A stretch of 10,165 bases of DNA from Gammaproteobacteria bacterium (lineage in GTDB: Bacteria; Pseudomonadota; Gammaproteobacteria; Steroidobacterales; Steroidobacteraceae). A model generated the notes under the pieces. That model had not been told where the DNA came from. It ran no database searches and was given only the letters and a program-made list of their open reading frames with translations. The stretch lies in assembly GCA_030040235.1 (NCBI GenBank), contig JASHUC010000310.1, forward strand, positions 1 through 10,165. Direction: 5' to 3'. Positions 1-6,384 of the stretch are shown piece after piece (the stretch's first letter is position 1; each line of letters starts with the position of its first letter). The position numbers were made by a program, and so were the translations under genes.

Positions 1-204
1 ACCGAACGGATTCGCATGCTCGATAAGAACACGCTCGAGGATCGGATCACCGTCGAGGATCCCCTCGCATTGAGTCATCCATGGAAGCTCACGCGCCAGT
101 ACCACCGAGTCCCCAACATGAACCGCCTGTATGACGAGGTTTGTGAGGAAAACGACCGCAACCCGGTGGTGAACGGCAAATTTACGCTGGCGCCACCAAG
201 ATGA
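1..204 (+). CDS. C-terminal end of an uncharacterised protein (5' partial)
   Basis: The reading frame is open from the first base and ends at TGA 202-204, giving 67 residues of a gene that begins outside the window. An internal ATG at 16 could be a start, but the frame is open upstream of it, so this is more likely the tail of a longer protein. The segment is hydrophilic, with no membrane span. A block reading ITVEDPLALSHPWKLTRQY (about residues 16-34) followed by EVCEENDRN resembles the tails of uncharacterised proteobacterial and acidobacterial secreted proteins. These often end in a 'TVEDP...PW...' segment and a 'C.E.N.R' segment. That resemblance is from memory, and no function is known to me. 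It converges on the minus-strand arsenic operon, and no terminator hairpin is visible in the 205-243 gap. Confidence 0.6.
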   Translation, partial: TERIRMLDKNTLEDRITVEDPLALSHPWKLTRQYHRVPNMNRLYDEVCEENDRNPVVNGKFTLAPPR

Positions 205-226
205 GGGCAGAAGGACCGTCAGATGT

Positions 227-407
227 TCAAAGATTTCGCCGCGTCATCGCAGCGTGGGGTCCTGAATCCGCTGGATCCAGCTCCTCGTAACCGGCCACCG
301 ACTCGACTGTCTTGGCGCCCGACTTGCCAGGGCCGAACCGTCAGCTCCAGCAGTGTCAGCTCGGAGGTGATCCCTCGATAGACGCCCTCTGCCAGGCCCT
401 CGATGAG
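227..407 (-). pseudogene. Remnant of a PIN-domain (VapC-like) toxin gene, frameshifted
   Basis: Read on the minus strand from about 407, one frame gives LIEGLAEGVYRGITSELTLL followed by ELTVRPWQVGRQD (to about 309). Moving one base to the next frame continues VESVAGYEELD and ends at TGA 229-227. Joined, these resemble the middle of PIN-domain RNases: the 'TSELTLLE' strand-helix carrying an acidic catalytic residue, the 'RP...GRQD' segment, and then 'V..YEEL'. The N-terminal part with the first catalytic Asp and the C-terminal acidic residues are missing, and no antitoxin gene is seen. The remnant overlaps the 3' end of the aquaporin frame, which reads through it in a third frame. The call rests on recognition of family patterns, with no alignment run. 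The upstream boundary is approximate. Confidence 0.5.
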
Positions 408-1059
408 GCGCCGCCTGCCGGAACAGGGCCCTCGCCGCATAGAGCGCCGCGAATGCCCCGATCACCTGAGCGACGACGAACATGGGCACGTCGTGCGGCC
501 GGATGCCGGCAAAGGTGTCCGACAAGGAGCGGGCGATCGTGATCGCAGGGTTCGCAAAGGAGGTGGAGGCGGTAAACCAGTAGGCTGCGCCAATCCAGGC
601 CGCGACCATCCACGGAACATCCGCCTTGCGGCGAGCGCCGAGAATGACGATCAAGAGCCCGAATGTTGCCACGCCTTCCGAGAGCCACTGCGCGGGCCCA
701 GCGCGCCTGTGGAGAGAGGACTGCACCAGCGGCAGCTCGAACATCGCATGCGCCAGGAGTACGCCGAGGCAGCAGCCAAGGACCTGGACGAGGATGTAGG
801 CCGCCGCGTCCCGCCAGGGGAGCGCGCGCCGCACCGCCTGAATGAGCGACACGGCGGGGTTGAAGTGCGCACCACTCAAGGGTGCGAGAAGCGCAATCAG
901 CACGGCGAGCACGGCCGCTGTCGCCCCAGTGTTGGCAAGGAGTGCGAGCGCCGTGTTGCCGGAGGCGAGGCGCTGTGCCATGACGCCCGAGCCGATGACG
1001 GTCGCCGCGAGCAGAACCGAGCCCATCCCTTCCGCAGCCAGGCGCTTGAGCAGCTCCAT
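244..1059 (-). CDS. MIP-family aquaporin/aquaglyceroporin of the ars operon (AqpS-like), probable arsenite channel
   Basis: This 271-residue membrane channel has two half-helix NPA motifs: HFNPAVS (N67-A69) and FANPAITIARS (N170-A172). Hydrophobic segments lie at about 10-30, 37-60, 85-107, 128-141, 149-168 and 191-213, which fits the six-helix MIP fold. It is third in the operon after arsR and arsC, 10 nt downstream of the arsC stop (TAG 1072-1070). The chosen ATG is preceded by AGGGG/CAGG and begins MELLKRLAAEG. A further upstream extension in this frame overlaps arsC and looks non-coding. In Sinorhizobium meliloti, AqpS in an ars operon lets internally made arsenite leave the cell, and I infer the same role here. 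The family normally ends soon after the sixth helix. Here about 50 extra Arg/Ser-rich residues (from about 217) come from reading through a PIN-gene remnant. Confidence 0.88.
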   Translation of the reverse strand: MELLKRLAAEGMGSVLLAATVIGSGVMAQRLASGNTALALLANTGATAAVLAVLIALLAPLSGAHFNPAVSLIQAVRRALPWRDAAAYILVQVLGCCLGVLLAHAMFELPLVQSSLHRRAGPAQWLSEGVATFGLLIVILGARRKADVPWMVAAWIGAAYWFTASTSFANPAITIARSLSDTFAGIRPHDVPMFVVAQVIGAFAALYAARALFRQAAPHRGPGRGRLSRDHLRADTAGADGSALASRAPRQSSRWPVTRSWIQRIQDPTLR

Positions 1060-1069
1060 GGGCCTGCCC

Positions 1070-1573
1070 CTACTTCGTCTTGCCGATGGCGTCCAGGCGT
1101 TCCTGCAGCTTGATTCGATCGAGCGACTGGAGCGGGAGGTTGGCGAAGATCTTGATGCGGTTGTCGAGCATCCTGAACACCTCCCGGAACGCAACCCACT
1201 GCTCGGTCTGCGAGCCATCGACCGCGGCCGGATCCGGTGCGCCCCAGTGGGCCGTCATGGGCTGACCCGGCCAGTACGGGCACATCTCACCGGCGGCGTT
1301 GTCGCAAACGGTGAACACGAAATCGAGCCGCGCGGCGCCCGGGGCGGCAAATTCATCCCAGCTCTTGCTGCGCAGTCCCTCGGTGGGGAGGTTCATGCGC
1401 CTGAGCAACGCGAGCGTGATCGGATGCACCTCACCCTTGGGGTGACTGCCGGCACTGAAGCCCCTGAACTTGCCGCGGCCCCATTGGTTCAGAAGAGCTT
1501 CGGCGATGATGCTGCGCGCGGAGTTGCCCGTGCACAGGAAGAGCACGTTGTAGGGGCTTTGCGGAGTAGCCAT
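1070..1573 (-). CDS. arsC: Arsenate reductase ArsC, thioredoxin-coupled (LMW phosphatase fold)
   Basis: ArsC reduces arsenate to arsenite in the cytoplasm. The 167-residue protein has the low-molecular-weight tyrosine phosphatase P-loop C-X5-R near the N terminus (FLCTGNSARS, C14 to R20). Two further cysteines, C90 and C98, lie in VFTVCDNAAGEMCPYW. This three-cysteine relay is typical of the thioredoxin-dependent pI258-type enzymes rather than the glutaredoxin-dependent plasmid R773 type. The DP pair in WGAPDPA (D114) fits the general acid. Length is normal or slightly long for the family. It is preceded by arsR with a 65-nt gap and followed 10 nt later by the aquaporin. Its own ribosome binding site is weak, and a 13-codon ORF ends 3 nt before its ATG. 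Confidence 0.95.
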   Translation of the reverse strand: MATPQSPYNVLFLCTGNSARSIIAEALLNQWGRGKFRGFSAGSHPKGEVHPITLALLRRMNLPTEGLRSKSWDEFAAPGAARLDFVFTVCDNAAGEMCPYWPGQPMTAHWGAPDPAAVDGSQTEQWVAFREVFRMLDNRIKIFANLPLQSLDRIKLQERLDAIGKTK

Positions 1574-1576
1574 GAC

Positions 1577-1618
1577 TCACTTCAGCGTGTGCGCGCTACG
1601 CTCACCGAGCTCACCCAT
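1577..1618 (-). CDS. Possible 13-codon upstream ORF between arsR and arsC
   Basis: On the minus strand, ATG 1618-1616 opens a 13-codon frame (MGELGERSAHTLK) that ends at TGA 1579-1577, three bases before the arsC ATG. It is preceded by GGGAG (1629-1625) with a 6-nt spacing, a much better ribosome binding site than the one in front of arsC. It could serve to load ribosomes and couple translation onto arsC, or it may be chance. No similarity to a known peptide is claimed. Confidence 0.25.
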   Translation of the reverse strand: MGELGERSAHTLK

Positions 1619-1638
1619 ACGCGACTCCCGATGAGTCT

Positions 1639-1995
1639 TCAGGCAGCACGGGCACGGCGCGCCGCCCTGGCCGAGACGGCGGGCTTGCAGCCGACCGCGC
1701 AGTTCTCGGCGCTTCCCGCGCAGCAGTTCTCGGTCAGGTAGTTCACGAGCGCCTCCATCACCTGGAAGTCGGCGCTGTAAATGAGGCTGCGGCTCTCGCG
1801 CCGGTGCGTAATGAGTCCCGCCCGCTGCAGAGTCTGCAGGTGAAAAGTGAGGGATGAGGGCACGAGCCCCACGCGCTCGGCTATCGCACCGGCCGCAAGC
1901 CCTGCCGGGCCGCGCTCGACGAGCGAACGGTAGATACTCAAGCGGTGCTCGTGGGCGAGCGCGCCCAGGGCGTCGACCACGCGGGAGGCTCTCAT
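1639..1995 (-). CDS. arsR: ArsR-family arsenite-responsive transcriptional repressor
   Basis: This is a 118-residue winged-helix repressor of the ArsR/SmtB family. The N terminus (VVDALGALAHEHRLSIYRSLV) is the usual first helix pair. The recognition helix region is about 42-60 (GLVPSSLTFHLQTLQRAGL) and the wing is at 63-74 (THRRESRSLIYS). The metalloid-sensing cysteines are C-terminal, in LTENCCAGSAENCAVGC: C91, C92, C99 and C103. That placement matches the Acidithiobacillus ferrooxidans type, which uses a vicinal Cys pair plus a third Cys near the C terminus, rather than the R773 type with cysteines in the DNA-binding helix. It starts the operon arsR-arsC-aquaporin. The ATG lies within about 10 nt of the predicted promoter, and no Shine-Dalgarno sequence is visible, so the transcript may be leaderless. 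Autoregulation is inferred from the operator just upstream. Confidence 0.93.
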   Translation of the reverse strand: MRASRVVDALGALAHEHRLSIYRSLVERGPAGLAAGAIAERVGLVPSSLTFHLQTLQRAGLITHRRESRSLIYSADFQVMEALVNYLTENCCAGSAENCAVGCKPAVSARAARRARAA

Positions 1996-2001
1996 TTAAA
2001 T

Positions 2002-2023
2002 ACGATATTACGAATATTATCGT
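2002..2023 (-). promoter_or_regulatory. Near-palindromic ArsR operator
   Basis: This 22-bp AT-rich interrupted palindrome lies immediately upstream of arsR. The outer arms ACGATA and TATCGT pair perfectly, and 8 of 11 positions pair overall (mismatches at the seventh pair and the centre). It overlaps the predicted -10 region, the standard position for ArsR binding that blocks RNA polymerase. Binding is inferred. Confidence 0.65.
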
Positions 2024-2031
2024 AGCGTCAA
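2005..2031 (-). promoter_or_regulatory. Predicted sigma70-type promoter of the ars operon
   Basis: On the minus strand, TTGACG (2031-2026) is a good -35. TAATAT (2010-2005) is a candidate -10, but the spacer is only 15 bp. TATCGT at 2007-2002 would give 18 bp. Either places the transcript start within a few bases of the arsR ATG at 1995, implying a leaderless or very short leader mRNA. Confidence 0.5.
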
Positions 2032-2040
2032 GAAAACGCT

Positions 2041-2278
2041 GATCGCCGACGGCGGACGGCCGTTCCCTCCAGCAAGCGGCGTTCTTCCTGCGCACCCCAC
2101 GACTCGAACCGCAAGCCGCGCTCGCCGCCGTGTGCACTGCGTGCGCGAGCCATTCAACATTGAGACTTAATGCACAGATTGGCCGGCCTTCTAACCGTGC
2201 TTAAGTAAACCGTGAGGCAGTCGATACAGCGGTCCGAGGTCATAACGCCAAGCTTGACCGTACATTTGGGAGGGTGGC
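2041..2278. other. Intergenic region between the divergent ars and fimbrial operons
   Basis: No gene, tRNA or repeat was recognised here. It should carry the fimbrial promoter, but I found no convincing -35/-10 pair. Candidates such as TTGAGA at 2160 and TTGACC at 2254 lack a matching -10. The only clear element is the pilin ribosome binding site at its right end (GGGAGG, 2268-2273). Confidence 0.5.
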
Positions 2279-2890
2279 ATGAACACTTTGATCAAGCGAG
2301 CACTGATAGCTGCCGGCATCACGACCGCCATGGCGCTGCCGATGGCCGGTCAAGCGTCCGACGGGACGATCACTTTCACGGGCGCCGTGACCGCGAGCAC
2401 TTGCGTCCTCAGTGTCAACGGGCTCGCCAATGCCGGCACTGCAACCGTCGTTTTGCCGACGGTCGATACGGCCGCCATCAACGCCTCGGGCGCCACCGCC
2501 GTTGCGCAGGGCACGTTCTTCAGCATCGGCGTGAGCGGCTGCGTCCCACAGAATGACCTCGGAGCCCCATCGCCCAATGGCACAGCGCCCACCCATGTTC
2601 AGATCTATTTCGAAGCCGGGCCGACGGTGGACCAGGCGACCGGCGGCCTCATCAACACGACCGGCGTCGGATACAGCAACGTCGAAGTGAAGCTCTACAA
2701 CGCTTCGGGTTCGACCGTCGTGGGTACGCAGATCATGCCCGGTACGGGTACCAATCAGCCCGCAACGCAGCCCCTGTCGGGCGGTACGCAGTGGTTCTAT
2801 GCGGGATATGCGGCGACGGGCGCGGCCGCCGGTGCTGCATCGGCGGGGGCCGTGAGCACGCAGGTCACATACTCATTGATCTACAGTTGA
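2279..2890 (+). CDS. Major fimbrial subunit (type 1-like pilin), chaperone-usher pathway
   Basis: This 203-residue secreted subunit should polymerise into the fimbrial shaft. A Sec signal peptide (KR n-region, hydrophobic core, AGQA) is probably cleaved after A26. The mature part begins with the pilin pattern DGTITFTGAVTASTC. C42 and C88 are the likely single disulfide of the incomplete immunoglobulin fold. The C terminus ends in the alternating strand VSTQVTYSLIYS, the beta-zipper used for donor-strand exchange with the chaperone. Ala, Gly, Ser and Thr dominate, as usual for pilins. The ATG has a strong ribosome binding site (GGGAGG, 2268-2273, 5 nt away). It is first in the operon and is followed by a strong hairpin, both fitting the most abundant subunit. 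The closest named relative cannot be told, so no symbol is given. Confidence 0.9.
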   Translation: MNTLIKRALIAAGITTAMALPMAGQASDGTITFTGAVTASTCVLSVNGLANAGTATVVLPTVDTAAINASGATAVAQGTFFSIGVSGCVPQNDLGAPSPNGTAPTHVQIYFEAGPTVDQATGGLINTTGVGYSNVEVKLYNASGSTVVGTQIMPGTGTNQPATQPLSGGTQWFYAGYAATGAAAGAASAGAVSTQVTYSLIYS

Positions 2891-2895
2891 GTGTC

Positions 2896-2923
2896 GTTGG
2901 GCGCGGCGGTCGCCGCGCCCAAC
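2896..2923 (+). terminator. Strong intercistronic hairpin after the pilin gene (attenuator or mRNA stabiliser)
   Basis: GTTGGGCGCGGCG (2896-2908) and CGCCGCGCCCAAC (2911-2923) are perfect reverse complements. They give a 12-bp GC-rich stem with a 4-nt loop, beginning 5 nt after the pilin stop codon. No T-run follows, so it is unlikely to be a complete intrinsic terminator. As in other fimbrial operons such as pap, a hairpin here would protect the pilin mRNA from 3' decay or reduce read-through into the assembly genes. Confidence 0.7.
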
Positions 2924-2969
2924 CCTACCGGTCGAGCAAAAGAACAAATATTTGGGGGAGCGTCTGGCG

Positions 2970-3731
2970 ATGTTGGGTTTGCGTATTTTACGAATTCTTC
3001 TGGCGGCGTTCATCGCGACGACGCCTCTCACTCTCGCGCTCCGTGCCCATGCGGCAATCGTCATCGACGGCACGCGCGTGGTCTATCCGGCGGCCAAACG
3101 CGAGGTGACCATCCACATCCGCAATCCAAGCGACCGACCGTCACTCGTGCAGGCATGGCTCGACGCGGGCGATCTGAATGCAAGGCCAGGGGAGTCGAAA
3201 GTCCCGTTCGTCATGACCCCGCCTCTCTTCAGGCTCGATCCCACCAAGGGCCAGAGCCTGCGCCTGGTCTACACCCATGACCCGCTGCCGGCCGACCGCG
3301 AGTCGCTCTTCTGGCTCAACGTACTCGATATTCCGCCGCGCGCGCGCGTCAACCCGGATCTGCCCAATCAGCTGGAGCTGGCCTTCAGGCACCGGATGAA
3401 GGTCTTCTTCCGTCCCGCACGTCTCGCCGGCAGTGCCGCGGATGCGCCGGCGCATCTCAAGTGGACGTTACTGTCGAAGGGCGGCAGGCTCGTGGCCATT
3501 CAGGCGAGCAACCCGGGTCCCTATCATGTCTCGCTGATTCAGGTGACTGTCACGGTGGCAGGCCGCCCGGTCGTGACCAAGGCGGATATGGTGGATCCCT
3601 TCGCCAGCCGCAGCTTCGGCCTGCCGGATCCGGTCGCCGCACCTCGCGGGGCCGTGGCCCTCGAATACTGGTTCATCAACGACTACGGCGGCACTGTCAC
3701 CGGCCTAGCCTCGGCGTCTCTGATGCCGTGA
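2970..3731 (+). CDS. Periplasmic fimbrial chaperone (PapD/FimC family)
   Basis: This 253-residue chaperone has two immunoglobulin-like domains. It folds pilin subunits in the periplasm and hands them to the usher. The signal peptide (RILRILLAAF...) is probably cleaved after A28, leaving AIVIDGTRVVYP as the mature start. The conserved subunit-anchoring residues are present: R36 (mature R8) in GTRVVYP and K144 in RHRMKVFFRP, matching the PapD R8/K112 pair. Other family marks are FVMTPPLFRLDPTKGQSLR, LPADRESLFWLNVLDIPP and the C-terminal domain segment SNPGPYHVSL. I chose ATG 2970 because GGGGGAG at 2954-2960 sits 9 nt upstream. A TTG at 2952 would add six residues but lies before that ribosome binding site. 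It follows the pilin hairpin, and the usher follows about 16 nt later. Confidence 0.95.
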   Translation: MLGLRILRILLAAFIATTPLTLALRAHAAIVIDGTRVVYPAAKREVTIHIRNPSDRPSLVQAWLDAGDLNARPGESKVPFVMTPPLFRLDPTKGQSLRLVYTHDPLPADRESLFWLNVLDIPPRARVNPDLPNQLELAFRHRMKVFFRPARLAGSAADAPAHLKWTLLSKGGRLVAIQASNPGPYHVSLIQVTVTVAGRPVVTKADMVDPFASRSFGLPDPVAAPRGAVALEYWFINDYGGTVTGLASASLMP

Positions 3732-3747
3732 TGCCAGCGATATCCCC

Positions 3748-6384
3748 GTGGCGATTTGCGAGTGGGCTGGGCCACGGACCTTTCCGGAGCTGCTGAGTCA
3801 GTCCGCCTCGGGCCTCCTACTCGCGCTCGTCACGCTGTCCACGGCGCCGGCTTCGGCGGCGGATCCTGCCGAGCCCCCGGTGGAGTTCAACCCGGCCTTC
3901 CTCCACGGCGGATCCCAGGTCGACGTGTCCCACTTCTCCCACGGCAATCCGGTGCTCCCCGGCGACTATGTCGTCGATCTGATGATCAACGACAAATGGG
4001 TAGGCCGTGCGTCGGTACGCTTCATTGCCCAACCCGGCAGCGACATCGCCCTGCCTTGCATCGACCGCGAACTCATCACCCGGATCGGGCTGGACTTCGA
4101 GCACCTCTCACCCGCCGCACGCACCGAGCTCAAGAGGACGCAGGCGGGCGGCTGCGCGGATCTGAAGACGATGATTCCCGACGCCCGGGTGTCATTCGAC
4201 CTGTCGCAGCTGCAGCTCGACATCAGTGTTCCTCAGGTCGCGCTGCTGCGCAGGCCCCGCGGCTACGTCAGCCCGGAGTTGTGGGACAGCGGCGTCCCGT
4301 CGGCGACGTTGGGCTACAACGTGAACGCGTACCGCTCCACGGACGCGGATGTGACGACGAGTGATGCTCATGCGGAGCTCGCCGCGGGGCTCAACCTCGG
4401 CAGCTGGCATCTGCGCGAGCAATCCTCGGTCGATGTCACCTCGGATGGGCCCGCAACCTTCCAGAACATTGCCGCCTACCTCGCCCACGACATTCCTTCC
4501 ATTCGCAGCGATCTCACCATCGGCGACAGCTTCACGGATGGCGCGGTGTTCGACAGCTTCGGATTCCGGGGAGTGTCCCTGGCGAGCGACGATCAGATGC
4601 TGCCGGACTCGCAGCTCCAATACGCACCCGTCGTGCATGGAATTGCGCGTACCAATGCGCGCGTCGTCATCACCCAGCACGGCAACGTCATCCTGGAGAC
4701 CACCGTCTCGCCGGGCGCCTTCGAGATCAACGATCTGTACGCCACGGGCTACGGGGGCGACCTGCGCGTGACGGTGTATGAGGCCGACGGCACCCAGGAG
4801 AGCTTCACGGTCCCCTACGCCTCCCTCGTGCAGCTCCTGCGCCCGGGGGTGTGGCGCTACACGGTCGTCGCGGGCGAAGTCGAGCAACCGGATTTCCCCA
4901 CGGAGCGCTTCACGCAGGCGACGGTGCAGCACGGCCTCAATGACGACTTGACCGGCTATACGGGCACGGTGGTCGCAGAGCACTACACCGCAGGACTCCT
5001 GGGGCTCGCCGTCAACACCATACTCGGGGCCGCTGCGGTCGATGTGACCGAGGCCAGAGCCGACATCACCGATATCCTCGCCACCACCGGTCAGAGCGTG
5101 CGACTCAGCTTCAGCAAATTGATCGCTTACTCCCAGACCAACATCACGGTCGCGACCTATCGCTACTCCTCGAGCGGCTTCTACTCCTTCAGCGATGCAC
5201 TGACGGCCCGCCAGGCCGCGCTCGCGGGCGCCGATCCCGATACGCTCGAGCACGCGCGCAGCGAGTGGCAGATCAACGTCAACCAGACCCTTTCCGGGCG
5301 GTGGGGCAACTTCTATCTGACGGGCTCGTCGTTCACGTACTGGAACTTGTCGGGAACCACGACGCAGTTCCAGGCCGGCTACACCAATCATCTGCGGGTC
5401 GGGCGTACGAGCCTCAACTACAGCGCCTCGGTCGCCCACGAGCAAAACCAGCTCACGGGCAAGCCCGACAACCGGGTGATGGCGAGCTTCTCGCTGCCCC
5501 TGGGGGAGTCTCCGAACTCTCCCGTGCTCACCACCAATCTCGTGCAGGACTCCACCGGCGGAGTGAGCACCCGCAGCGGGCAGGAAATCTTGACCGGCGC
5601 CCTCGGCGAGAGCGACCAGTTGACCTACAACGCCTCCGCCAGCCAGGCCGCGGGAGATGATTCCTACACGGCCGGTGCCCAGTACCGCAGCGCCTACAGC
5701 GACCTGTCCGCCAGCGCGAGCGCGGGCAGCGGCTATTCCCAGCAGTCACTCGGAGCCACCGGAGGCGTGGTGGTTCATCCGGGGGGCATCACGCTCGCGA
5801 ATCAGATGACCGACACCATCGGCGTCGTCGAGGCCCCCGGCGCCGAAGGTGCCCGCGTGACCAACAACATCGGCACTGTCATCGACGGCTCGGGCTACGC
5901 GGTGCTGCCTTTCCTTCTGCCGTATCGGCTCAACAGCATCAGCATCGATCCGGACGGCGCCGTCTCGCCGGATGTGGAATTCAAGAACACGATCGAATCG
6001 GTCGCGCCCCGCGTGAATTCCGTCGTGATGATCCGCTTCCAGACCGTAACCGGGCGGGCGATTCTCATTACCGCACATCTGGCGAATGGTTCGGTCGTTC
6101 CCTTCGGCGCCAGCGTCTACGACACGCAGCAAAGCGAGGTCGGTTTGGCCGGGCAGGACGGCCGTATCTATCTGCGCGGGATTGCGGACGCCGGCACATT
6201 GATCGTCCGCTGGGGCGATGCGCCCGACCAGCAGTGCGCCTTCAGGTACCAGCTGCCCCCGAAAGCCAAGGACGACGGACCGTTCGTGCGCCTCGATGCC
6301 ACCTGTGACCCGGCGATCCTGACGAGGCGTGGCGGCAGCGGCAAGACTCCCCTCAATGGCGTCGTAGGACAGCGATCACCGTGA
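3748..6384 (+). CDS. Outer-membrane fimbrial usher (PapC/FimD family)
   Basis: This 878-residue usher forms the outer-membrane pore that receives chaperone-subunit complexes and assembles the fimbria. Its length is normal. A hydrophobic signal segment (about 22-36) ends at APASA. The N-terminal periplasmic domain starts FNPAFLHGG and contains LPGDYVVDLMINDKWVG and the cysteine pair C104/C136. RGYVSPELWDSGVPSATLGY (about 171-190) leads into the 24-stranded barrel. The conserved block with SDDQMLPDSQLQYAPVVHGI, PGAFEINDLY and FTVPYASLVQLLRPG includes the plug region. The C-terminal domain carries C830 and C853 (QQCAFRY and ATCDP). GTG 3748 is the first usable start in this frame but has no clear ribosome binding site, and its n-region is acidic. 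A different-frame ATG at 3731 overlaps the chaperone stop. The last four bases overlap the adhesin start. Confidence 0.93.
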   Translation: MAICEWAGPRTFPELLSQSASGLLLALVTLSTAPASAADPAEPPVEFNPAFLHGGSQVDVSHFSHGNPVLPGDYVVDLMINDKWVGRASVRFIAQPGSDIALPCIDRELITRIGLDFEHLSPAARTELKRTQAGGCADLKTMIPDARVSFDLSQLQLDISVPQVALLRRPRGYVSPELWDSGVPSATLGYNVNAYRSTDADVTTSDAHAELAAGLNLGSWHLREQSSVDVTSDGPATFQNIAAYLAHDIPSIRSDLTIGDSFTDGAVFDSFGFRGVSLASDDQMLPDSQLQYAPVVHGIARTNARVVITQHGNVILETTVSPGAFEINDLYATGYGGDLRVTVYEADGTQESFTVPYASLVQLLRPGVWRYTVVAGEVEQPDFPTERFTQATVQHGLNDDLTGYTGTVVAEHYTAGLLGLAVNTILGAAAVDVTEARADITDILATTGQSVRLSFSKLIAYSQTNITVATYRYSSSGFYSFSDALTARQAALAGADPDTLEHARSEWQINVNQTLSGRWGNFYLTGSSFTYWNLSGTTTQFQAGYTNHLRVGRTSLNYSASVAHEQNQLTGKPDNRVMASFSLPLGESPNSPVLTTNLVQDSTGGVSTRSGQEILTGALGESDQLTYNASASQAAGDDSYTAGAQYRSAYSDLSASASAGSGYSQQSLGATGGVVVHPGGITLANQMTDTIGVVEAPGAEGARVTNNIGTVIDGSGYAVLPFLLPYRLNSISIDPDGAVSPDVEFKNTIESVAPRVNSVVMIRFQTVTGRAILITAHLANGSVVPFGASVYDTQQSEVGLAGQDGRIYLRGIADAGTLIVRWGDAPDQQCAFRYQLPPKAKDDGPFVRLDATCDPAILTRRGGSGKTPLNGVVGQRSP

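Noticed and set aside
1060..1218. Longer N terminus for the aquaporin (53 extra residues)
   Set aside because: The extension overlaps arsC, is Ser/Arg-rich and lacks family similarity. The ATG at 1059 has a purine-rich ribosome binding site and gives a normal MIP N terminus.
842..1741. A 299-codon open frame on the plus strand across the arsenic operon
   Set aside because: It runs opposite arsC, arsR and the aquaporin, whose catalytic motifs are intact. The predicted protein has no recognised features.
2041..2160. Short open frame on the plus strand upstream of the pilin gene as a transposase or integrase remnant
   Set aside because: The frame is Arg-rich and short, has no start context and matches nothing I recognise.
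2155..2260. Candidate promoter elements for the pilin gene (TTGAGA at 2160, TTGACC at 2254, TAAGTA at 2202)
   Set aside because: None has a partner box at acceptable spacing with a good match.
2952..2969. TTG start for the fimbrial chaperone
   Set aside because: The ribosome binding site GGGGGAG at 2954-2960 lies after this codon and is properly spaced for ATG 2970.
4192..5445. A 417-codon open frame on the minus strand inside the usher gene
   Set aside because: It lies wholly opposite a well-conserved usher and shows no domain or plausible start context.
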